This document shows positions 14,622-20,749 of a DNA stretch of 20,749 nucleotides, one piece after another. The first letter of the stretch is position 1. Every line of letters starts with the position of its first letter. The notes beneath the pieces are model-generated. The model was not told the DNA's origin. It saw only the letters and a list, made by a program, of their open reading frames with translations, and searched no databases. The position numbers were made by a program, and so were the translations under genes. Origin of the DNA: Flavobacteriales bacterium (GTDB taxonomy: Bacteria > Bacteroidota > Bacteroidia > Flavobacteriales > Crocinitomicaceae). The DNA lies in assembly GCA_947375085.1 (NCBI GenBank), contig CANCEQ010000032.1, forward strand, positions 1-20,749. Direction: 5' to 3'.

Positions 14622-16820
14622 ATGAAGAATTTATATAGATTAATTTTGACAACAAGCTGTTTACATTGCTTTCATCTATTAGCTCAAGAACCGGATTCAA
14701 CTAAGGTAATTGAAGTTCAAGAAGTGATTATAAAAGAAAATCAATCTATCAATGGAAAAGAAACGATGCCATTGATAAAAGAAAATGTAATTTATGCTGG
14801 TAAAAAGACAGATGTGTTGGTAATGGATAAAATCAATGCTGATCTTTCTACCAATAACACTAGACAAATATTTGCAAAAGTTCCAGGAATCAACATTTGG
14901 GAAAACGATGGTTCTGGTATCCAGGCTGGAATCTCAACTAGAGGATTAAGTCCAAATAGGTCGTGGGAATTTAATGTTAGACAAAATGGTTATGAAATAA
15001 GCTCTGAAGCTTTTGGTTATCCTGAAACGTATTATACTCCTCCAATGGAAGCTATGGCTAAAATTGAAGTGACAAGAGGTGCTGCATCTCTTCAATTTGG
15101 ACCTCAATTTGGTGGACTTGTCAATTATCAATTTAAAAAAGGAGATGCTACCAAACCATTTACCTTTGAAAGTCAACAAACTTTAGGTTCGTATGGATTA
15201 TATAATCGATTTAATTCCATTGGTGGAACGATTAAAAAATTATCTTATTATGGTTTTTTACATAGTAGAAATGCAGATGGTTGGAGAGATAATAGTTTTT
15301 ATAAAACAAATACGGGCTATTTTTCAGTTAGCTATCAACTTTCTAATAAAATCACAATTTCTGGAGAGTATACCAAAATGAGTTATAAAAGTCAACAAGC
15401 TGGCGGACTAACCGATGCACAATTTTCAGATAATCCTCGTCAATCGTTTAGAGAAAGAAATTGGTTTAGTGCTCCTTTTAATGTTGCTTCTGCTACCATT
15501 AAGTATGATCTTTCAAAAAATATAAATATTCAAATTAAATCCTTCTACACATTCGCTGAAAGAAATAGTGTGGGATTTACTAAATCTATACTGATCAAAG
15601 ATTCTATCAATCCAGCTACACTTCAATACAATCCTCGCCAAGTAGATTGTGATAAGTACACTAATTATGGTACTGAATTACGTTCTTCTTTTAAATATAA
15701 ATTATTCAATAAAGAATCGATTTTAGCAGGTGGTTTTAGAGCTTACAAAGGAAATACTGATCGAAATCAATTAGGAGTGGGGACAACTGGTAGCGAATTT
15801 GATTTATCGCTAACAGATCCAAAATATGGTCGTTCATTAGCTTTTGAAACTATTAATTATGCTTTGTTCGCTGAAAATATTTTTCAAATTGGTTCAAAAT
15901 TAAAAATCGTTCCAGGTATTCGGTATGAATACATTGAAAACAAAAGCGAAGGTTATATAAACACAACTGCAGCTGGAGTATTACCTACCTCTAAAAAGGT
16001 GAGATCATTTTTACTTTACGGTATCGGAAGTGAATTTAAATTAACATCAAAAACTACTTTGTACGCGAATTATTCGTTGGGATATCGTCCTGTCACTTTT
16101 TCTGAATTAACTCCTTCAGCAACAACGGAAATCATCGATCCTAATTTGAAAGATGCTAGCGGCTTTAATGTTGATTTTGGATACAAAGGTTCTATTAAAA
16201 AATATTTAAATTTTGACATTGGTCTGTTTTACCTAAACTACGAAAATCGAATAGGTGTTTTATCACAAAATGGGGGAACTTTCAAAACGAATATAGGGAC
16301 ATCAATTAGCAAGGGAATAGAATCGTACATCGAATTCAATCCAATTTTAATCTTTACTGAAAATTCTAAAATTGGGTACATCTCTATTTTTATATCTAAT
16401 TCGTTGATTGATGCAACATATACAAAATGGAATAATCCGAGTATTGCTCAAGATGCACTAAAATCAATTGAAAATAAAAGGGTTGAGAATGCTCCAAAAT
16501 ACATTCATCGATTTGGATTAAGCTACAATTTAAAAGGATTTAGTGGTACTTTACAAGTAAGTAATGTAGGAGATGTTTATACAGATGCTGCGAATACTGA
16601 AACTCCTAATTCAGCTGGTACTACGGGAAAGATTGCAGGCTACAAATTGATGGATCTATCAGTTTGTTATAAGATTAATTCTAGATTCACTTTAAAAGGC
16701 TCTATTAATAATATTACGGACGAAAAATATGCAACTAGAAGAGCAACAGGCTATCCAGGACCAGGACTTTTACCAGGAAATGGACGAACATTTTCGCTTA
16801 CTGTAGGAGTGAATTTATAA
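14622..16820 (+). CDS. FecA-like TonB-dependent outer-membrane receptor
   Basis: A 732-residue receptor for energy-coupled import through the outer membrane. The signal peptide ends near LLAQ (residue 21). There is no CarboxypepD-like N-terminal domain; a plug domain follows directly (about 65-175: NTRQIFAKVPGINIWENDGSG, STRGLSPNRSWEFNVRQNG, MEAMAKIEVTRGAASLQFGPQFGGLVNYQFK). The 22-strand barrel extends to the end, with SINNITDEKYATRRA and a terminal aromatic-rich strand finishing FSLTVGVNL. The plug resembles Bacteroidota receptors annotated as ferric dicitrate (FecA) type, so iron-citrate or a siderophore is the likely ligand, but specificity cannot be fixed from sequence. Two iron-box-like palindromes precede it, and the upstream 121-bp gap separates it from the DUF2490 gene. 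Confidence 0.92.
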   Translation: MKNLYRLILTTSCLHCFHLLAQEPDSTKVIEVQEVIIKENQSINGKETMPLIKENVIYAGKKTDVLVMDKINADLSTNNTRQIFAKVPGINIWENDGSGIQAGISTRGLSPNRSWEFNVRQNGYEISSEAFGYPETYYTPPMEAMAKIEVTRGAASLQFGPQFGGLVNYQFKKGDATKPFTFESQQTLGSYGLYNRFNSIGGTIKKLSYYGFLHSRNADGWRDNSFYKTNTGYFSVSYQLSNKITISGEYTKMSYKSQQAGGLTDAQFSDNPRQSFRERNWFSAPFNVASATIKYDLSKNINIQIKSFYTFAERNSVGFTKSILIKDSINPATLQYNPRQVDCDKYTNYGTELRSSFKYKLFNKESILAGGFRAYKGNTDRNQLGVGTTGSEFDLSLTDPKYGRSLAFETINYALFAENIFQIGSKLKIVPGIRYEYIENKSEGYINTTAAGVLPTSKKVRSFLLYGIGSEFKLTSKTTLYANYSLGYRPVTFSELTPSATTEIIDPNLKDASGFNVDFGYKGSIKKYLNFDIGLFYLNYENRIGVLSQNGGTFKTNIGTSISKGIESYIEFNPILIFTENSKIGYISIFISNSLIDATYTKWNNPSIAQDALKSIENKRVENAPKYIHRFGLSYNLKGFSGTLQVSNVGDVYTDAANTETPNSAGTTGKIAGYKLMDLSVCYKINSRFTLKGSINNITDEKYATRRATGYPGPGLLPGNGRTFSLTVGVNL

Positions 16821-16855
16821 AATCGATTGAATACATCAATAATTGAACTAAGGTT

Positions 16856-16903
16856 ATAAATGAAAACGGGGTGTAAATTATTTTACACCCCGTTTTCATT
16901 TAT
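16856..16903. terminator. Bidirectional terminator between receptor and cysS
   Basis: A perfect 21-bp stem: arms 16856-16876 and 16883-16903 with a 6-nt loop. The inner part is GC-rich (GGGGTGT) and is flanked on both sides by A/T tracts, giving T-runs on either strand. It lies 36 bp after the receptor stop and 32 bp after the cysS stop on the other strand, so it serves both convergent genes. Confidence 0.95.
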
Positions 16904-16934
16904 AAAATACTACCCTTTAAGGATGTAAGAAAGT

Positions 16935-18401
16935 TTAATTCCAAGTAGTTCCTTCTTTACCGTCTTTCACAACGATACCGGCTGCTGCTAAACCATCTCT
17001 GATTTTATCAGAAGTTGTCCAGTCTTTATTTTCTCTTGCCGATTTACGCATATCTAAAACCAAGTCCATTACAGGTGCTAATTTAGAATCACTGTTTTGT
17101 TTTTTCAATGATAATCCTAATACATCTGATACGAACGAATTCAATTCTAATGCTAATAGTTCTAAATCAGCTTTAGAAATTGTCGCATTCCCATCGTTTA
17201 GATTGTTGATGTATTTAACTGCATCAAAGATTTTAGAAAGCAAAATTGGCGCATTAAAATCATCATTCATTGCTTTGTAAAAACTATCAACTAATTCATT
17301 TACATCCAAAGATGATGTATCAGAAACTTTTAATGTTTCCAATTTTTCTAAAGCTTCTGTTAAACGTGAAAATCCTTTTTCTCCAGCGTTTAAAGAATCT
17401 GCTGTAAAGTCCAACGTGCTTCTATAATGCGCTTGCATCATTGAAAAACGCAAAACGTTTGGTGTATACGATTTCTCAAAAACATCTGTTGTTCCTTCAA
17501 CGATTTCTTTTGGCAAAAAGTAATTCCCTAATGATTTACTCATTTTTTGTCCGTTGACATTCAGCATGTTAGCATGCATCCAATATTTAGCAGGGTTACA
17601 ACCTAAAGATCCACAGTTTTGAGCAATTTCATCTTCGTGATGCGGGAATTTTAAATCCAAACCTCCTCCGTGAATGTCGAAATGAGAACCTAGATACTTT
17701 GTACTCATTGCAGTACATTCTATATGCCATCCTGGATTTCCATCTCCCCAAGGTGAACGCCAAATTTGCATATCTTCAGGATTCGCTTTTTTCCAAAGTG
17801 CAAAGTCCGCAAAGAAACGTTTTTCATCTTGCGCGTTTAACGTTCTAGTTTCTTCCGCTAATTCGTCTACTTTTCTTCCACTTAAAATACCGTATTCGAA
17901 TTTTTGACTGTATGCTTTCACATCAAAATAAACAGAACCATTTACAACATAGGCAAATCCATTTTCTATAATTTGTTCAATTATTTCAATTTGTTCTTGT
18001 ATATGTCCTGTTGCAGTTGGTTCAATACTAGGAGGTAACATGTTATAAATGCGCTGTAATTCTTGAAATTTTACATTGTATTTATAAACGATTTCCAATG
18101 ATTGAACTTGCTCCAAACGTGCCGCTTTTCCAATACTATCCACATCATCACCTGCACTGTTTGTAATATGTCCTGCATCTGTAATATTACGAACGTATTT
18201 TACCTGAAAACCTAGTTTCAACAAATAGCGATAAATCAAATCAAAATTGATGAATGTACGCATATTCCCCATGTGTGGCTCGCTGTATAACGTTGGTCCA
18301 CAAACATACATCCCTACTCTATTCGGATGAATGGGTTCAAATTTTTCTTTTTGTCCAGTAAGACTATTGTATATAAAAAGTTCGTTGTTACGTGCGCTCA
18401 T
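16935..18401 (-). CDS. cysS: Cysteinyl-tRNA synthetase
   Basis: Class I aminoacyl-tRNA synthetase that charges tRNA-Cys. Motifs: CGPTLYSEPHMGNMRTF, containing the zinc-binding Cys and the HIGH-equivalent HMGN; GWHIECTAMS and HGGGLDLKFPHHEDEIAQ with further zinc ligands; and KMSKSLGN. The C-terminal DALR-type helical domain and a short tail (KDGKEGTTWN) are present. I place the start at the ATG 18401 (MSARNNELFIYNSLTG, 488 residues). An in-frame ATG at 18422 would add seven residues (MSHIKKN), but the -7 motif at 18431-18424 ends 2 bp before it, so the transcript should begin downstream of that codon. Confidence 0.95.
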   Translation of the reverse strand: MSARNNELFIYNSLTGQKEKFEPIHPNRVGMYVCGPTLYSEPHMGNMRTFINFDLIYRYLLKLGFQVKYVRNITDAGHITNSAGDDVDSIGKAARLEQVQSLEIVYKYNVKFQELQRIYNMLPPSIEPTATGHIQEQIEIIEQIIENGFAYVVNGSVYFDVKAYSQKFEYGILSGRKVDELAEETRTLNAQDEKRFFADFALWKKANPEDMQIWRSPWGDGNPGWHIECTAMSTKYLGSHFDIHGGGLDLKFPHHEDEIAQNCGSLGCNPAKYWMHANMLNVNGQKMSKSLGNYFLPKEIVEGTTDVFEKSYTPNVLRFSMMQAHYRSTLDFTADSLNAGEKGFSRLTEALEKLETLKVSDTSSLDVNELVDSFYKAMNDDFNAPILLSKIFDAVKYINNLNDGNATISKADLELLALELNSFVSDVLGLSLKKQNSDSKLAPVMDLVLDMRKSARENKDWTTSDKIRDGLAAAGIVVKDGKEGTTWN

Positions 18402-18423
18402 GTTCTTTTTGATGTGTGACAAA

Positions 18424-18431
18424 CAAAGATA
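18424..18431 (-). promoter_or_regulatory. cysS -7 promoter element
   Basis: The minus strand reads TATCTTTG, a perfect TAnnTTTG match. With the usual short distance to the transcription start, initiation would be near 18417, leaving a leader of about 16 nt before the ATG at 18401. No clear TTG -33 motif is seen. Upstream, the 12-base ATAAAAGACTTA is repeated at 18450-18461 and 18465-18476 (15-bp period). Confidence 0.5.
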
Positions 18432-18540
18432 GTTTAATTAGACTAAAAGATAAAAGACTTATGAATAAAAGACTTAAAATTGATTGAATTTGATCTAATA
18501 TTTTCTTCCTGAATATTCAAGTAAATTATCCATTTTTTTA

Positions 18541-18574
18541 AAAAATGGCAACCTATTTCTAGATTGCCATTTTT
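18541..18574 (-). terminator. Intrinsic terminator of the OmpH-like gene
   Basis: Arms 18541-18551 (AAAAATGGCAA) and 18564-18574 (TTGCCATTTTT) form an 11-bp stem with a 12-nt loop, 61 bp beyond the stop of the minus-strand OmpH-like gene. On the minus strand the stem ends in a run of T. The rest of 18432-18635 holds no gene I can support. Confidence 0.82.
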
Positions 18575-18635
18575 AGTATTTGTTAAATTTTGATTTGAAC
18601 TTAAAACAAATTTCAACTATGGTTTAGTAGATCTT

Positions 18636-19130
18636 TTACAACGCCATTTTCTTTTTTACCAATTCCATTAAATCATCCTTTGGATTCATATAAACGTATT
18701 GATCTTTACTGCTATCAATTACATAATCATAGCCTTTAGAAATTGCTACATCTGTAACTGCTTTTTTAGCTTTTTCAAAAATGATATCGAACAATTCTTT
18801 ATCTTTTGAAGCGATGTCTTTCTTTGCAGCCTCTTGAAATTTAGCATACGAAGCTTCCGCATCTTTCAACTCTTTCATGCGAAGTTCTTTCATCGCCTGT
18901 GGCATTGTTTTTTCGTCTTTCTGAAAAGATTCTGTTTTGATTTTATATTCTGCTTCTAATTTTGTCAATTCTCTTTGATAACTTTTTGTCAATACATCTA
19001 AAGTTGAATCCGCTTTTTTTGTTTCTGGCATTGACAATACCAACTTACTGTAATTAATATGTGCTGTTTTCGTTTGAGAGAAAGAAATAATTGAATTTAA
19101 AACAAAACAAACAATAAAGAAATTTTTCAT
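18636..19130 (-). CDS. OmpH/Skp-family periplasmic chaperone
   Basis: A 164-residue exported protein with a signal peptide ending about residue 19 (FSQ). The mature part starts TKTAHINYSKLVLSMPETKKADSTLDVL, the typical OmpH strand plus helix. Two long charged helices follow (about 45-105, KSYQRELTKLEAEYKIKTESF, then KELRMKELKDAEASYAKFQEAAKKDIASKDKELFDIIFEKAKKAVTDVA), which form the Skp tentacles. The end has the closing strand KGYDYVIDSSKDQYVYMNPKDDL. Skp proteins trimerise and hold unfolded outer-membrane proteins in the periplasm. Monocistronic: divergent from the thioredoxin-like gene and closed by its own terminator. Confidence 0.92.
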   Translation of the reverse strand: MKNFFIVCFVLNSIISFSQTKTAHINYSKLVLSMPETKKADSTLDVLTKSYQRELTKLEAEYKIKTESFQKDEKTMPQAMKELRMKELKDAEASYAKFQEAAKKDIASKDKELFDIIFEKAKKAVTDVAISKGYDYVIDSSKDQYVYMNPKDDLMELVKKKMAL

Positions 19131-19135
19131 ATTTT

Positions 19136-19208
19136 TTTAAAGTAAAATTAAATAAATAATAAGAATACTTTGCCTTTAATTTATAATTATTTGCTTTAAA
19201 GTAAAATT
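19136..19208. repeat. 14-bp direct repeat in the divergent ompH/TlpA-like intergenic region
   Basis: TTTAAAGTAAAATT occurs at 19136-19149 and again at 19195-19208, exactly 59 bp apart, one copy close to each end of the 120-bp region between the two divergent genes. It may be a paired operator; no consensus -7 element in either direction is clear here. Confidence 0.5.
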
Positions 19209-19250
19209 GCTAGGATTGTAAAATTTCTTAATTTTAAAAAAAATGAAAAA

Positions 19251-20618
19251 ATGAAATATCTCTTAACAATATTAACGATTAGTTTTTATATCACTTGTTA
19301 TTCTCAAAATTCAAAAACACTTACTGTTCATGTCAAAAACCTCCCAATAAAAAAAATCTGGTTTTTATTTGCTAAAGGAGATAAACATCAAATTATAGAT
19401 TCAATGTATTCTAAAAAAGATGGTAGAATTGATATTAAACTGAATCCTTCTCTTGAAAAAGGGTTGTACAGACTGGTATTAGATGCTGATAAATCAATGG
19501 AAATCATTGTTTCGAATGAAGATATTGAGATAAAATCTGAAATATTTAATCTTATTGACAGTACAACTGTTCTAAGTTCGAAAGAGAATATTATGTATTA
19601 TAACCATCTCAAGTTCGAAAAAAAGATAAGTGAAAAAATGAAAAGACTTGATGATTTAACAATAGATTTTGATCCTAAAAGTGATTTTATTAAAACACCA
19701 GTAACAAAAAAATATTCGGAATATATATTACAAAAAGAAAAGTATTACCAATCTCTAATCGCTCAAAATTCAAATCTATATGCAAAAAATTTAATTCTTG
19801 CAAAAAGAACAATTGATGTTCTTCCTTCCTTGAATAATGAAGAAAGGACAAACTACTTAAAAATTCATTATTTCGATTACATAGATATCACAAATGAAAC
19901 ATACCTGACATCTGATGTTTTTTCAGATAAAATCTTTCAATTATTGAATTTATATTCCAATAGTCATTTTACTTTTGAAGAACAAGAAAACGCATACATA
20001 GAAGCTTGTAAAAACATTTTACCGAAAGTTAAAAACAACAAAGCATTATTTGATTTTACGATGGAATTTCTAGTAAGAGGTTTTGAATATTTTAGATTCG
20101 AAAAAACTTTACAATATTTAGCAACTGAATATAAACCTGAAAATTCTTGTGAAAATAACGAACGAAAAACTAGTTTTCAGAAAAAAATGGAGAGTAGAAC
20201 TACCCAACAAATTGGGTATTTAGTGCCAAATATTATATATAAAACAAGTAAAGATAGTTTATTCAATCTGTATGAATCAAACAAACAAAATACAATTATA
20301 GTATTTTATTCAAGTTGGTGTTCACATTGTAAAAATGACATCCCGAATTTAAATTATTGGTATTCAAAATTTGAAAATAAGAATAACTTAAATATCGTTG
20401 CAATTTCCCTTGATGAAAATCTATTTGATTGGAAGAATTTCATCATTGGAAATAATCTAGATTTTATTCATATGTCTGAATTAAATGGTTGGAAAGGTAA
20501 AATTGTTGATGACTTCAATGTATATGCTACACCTACTTTCTTTGTTCTAGATACACAAAAGAAACTTTTATTAAAATCAAATGAAAGTAAAGAAGTAATA
20601 GAATATTTCAAAAAATAA
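19251..20618 (+). CDS. Exported TlpA/AhpC-like thioredoxin-fold protein
   Basis: A 455-residue protein with a signal peptide (residues 1-19, ITCYSQ); Cys16 is not in a canonical lipobox because Thr precedes it. The N-terminal domain (~20-105: LTVHVKNLPIKKIWFLFAKGDK, DGRIDIKLNPSLEKGLYRLVLD) resembles the DUF4369-type beta domain found before thioredoxin modules in Bacteroidota. A charged helical middle (~115-310) follows. The C-terminal TlpA-like domain has the redox motif WCSHC (Cys357, Cys360), the following helix KNDIPNLNYWY, VAISLDEN, and the cis-proline ATPTFFVLD. It is expected in the periplasm as a thiol-disulfide reductase; the substrate is unknown. An ATG at 19243 is out of frame and ends at once, so 19251 is the start. 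Confidence 0.88.
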   Translation: MKYLLTILTISFYITCYSQNSKTLTVHVKNLPIKKIWFLFAKGDKHQIIDSMYSKKDGRIDIKLNPSLEKGLYRLVLDADKSMEIIVSNEDIEIKSEIFNLIDSTTVLSSKENIMYYNHLKFEKKISEKMKRLDDLTIDFDPKSDFIKTPVTKKYSEYILQKEKYYQSLIAQNSNLYAKNLILAKRTIDVLPSLNNEERTNYLKIHYFDYIDITNETYLTSDVFSDKIFQLLNLYSNSHFTFEEQENAYIEACKNILPKVKNNKALFDFTMEFLVRGFEYFRFEKTLQYLATEYKPENSCENNERKTSFQKKMESRTTQQIGYLVPNIIYKTSKDSLFNLYESNKQNTIIVFYSSWCSHCKNDIPNLNYWYSKFENKNNLNIVAISLDENLFDWKNFIIGNNLDFIHMSELNGWKGKIVDDFNVYATPTFFVLDTQKKLLLKSNESKEVIEYFKK

Positions 20619-20630
20619 TGAGGAATAAAA

Positions 20631-20654
20631 AAGGGTTGCCAATTGGCAACCCTT
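20631..20654. terminator. Palindromic bidirectional terminator
   Basis: A 10-bp perfect stem, AAGGGTTGCC with GGCAACCCTT, around AATT. It lies 12 bp after the thioredoxin-like gene stop and 20 bp after the stop of the minus-strand gene at the window edge, so it fits a shared terminator between convergent genes. Confidence 0.85.
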
Positions 20655-20674
20655 CAAAATAAACTATAGTTTTT

Positions 20675-20749
20675 TTATTGAATACAGATTACCCAAGCAG
20701 TAACTCCTCCTCCATTATTATAAGCATTACATCTCCATCCCGTAGGACT
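20675..20749 (-). CDS. C-terminal fragment of a minus-strand gene (cut by window edge)
   Basis: The minus strand is open from the window edge to a TAA at 20677-20675, giving the last 24 residues: SPTGWRCNAYNNGGGVTAW followed by VICIQ. The GWRxxAYNNGGG...W pattern and two cysteines resemble the C-termini of secreted or structural repeat proteins in this phylum, but too little is visible to name it. The convergent terminator 20 bp downstream supports a real gene end. Confidence 0.55.
   Translation of the reverse strand, partial: SPTGWRCNAYNNGGGVTAWVICIQ

Noticed and set aside
14013..15381. Several short open frames within the DUF2490 and FecA-like genes (14013-14201 and 15193-15381 plus; 14946-15179 minus)
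   Set aside because: All are alternate frames of clear genes and show no family features.

Overview
The window is low-GC DNA from a member of the Bacteroidota, most likely of the order Flavobacteriales. Four features support this. A very large secreted protein ends in a type IX secretion (T9SS) sorting signal. Several genes are preceded by the Bacteroidota -7 promoter motif TAnnTTTG (or a close GAACTTTG variant) and lack Shine-Dalgarno sites. The family content is typical of the group: a DUF6671 protein, a DUF2490 protein, a FecA-like TonB receptor, an OmpH/Skp-like protein and a TlpA-like thioredoxin protein. The isocitrate dehydrogenase is the long Thermus-type form common in this phylum. 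I cannot name the genus. No rRNA, tRNA, CRISPR array, transposase or prophage gene is visible.

Layout. Positions 1-556 (minus) hold the first two thirds of a LysR-type regulator. Divergent from it, 644-5224 encodes a 1526-residue T9SS-exported adhesin-like protein. Positions 5360-7253 form an operon of NADP isocitrate dehydrogenase, a 40-aa microprotein, an 80-aa helical protein and a strong terminator. Positions 7357-8531 form a second unit: an SbtA-type sodium/bicarbonate symporter, a 36-aa microprotein related to the first, and a hairpin. Positions 8662-14500 look like one long plus-strand operon: a 54-aa membrane protein, a DUF6671 zinc-ribbon protein, BioA, Sua5/TsaC, dihydroorotase, a minimal MscS channel and a DUF2490 protein. 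A FecA-like receptor (14622-16820) follows its own promoter region, which carries two palindromic, iron-box-like operators. A 21-bp bidirectional terminator separates it from cysS (minus). Then come an OmpH/Skp-like gene (minus), a divergent TlpA-like thioredoxin lipoprotein or periplasmic protein, and the last 24 codons of a minus-strand gene at the right edge.

The part most worth attention is 556-8531. The promoters of the adhesin, the isocitrate dehydrogenase and the bicarbonate transporter share an A-rich element, positioned identically 35 bp upstream of the start of their -7 motifs. The copy next to the LysR gene lies in the divergent LysR/adhesin promoter region. Both metabolic genes are followed, after exactly 10 nt, by small basic proteins that share a C-terminal NYLLxLxSL signature and were not obvious as genes. 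Together these suggest a small LysR-controlled regulon linking 2-oxoglutarate/CO2 metabolism and bicarbonate uptake, with a pair of uncharacterised microproteins. The sequence similarity is directly visible; the regulatory and functional interpretation is inference.
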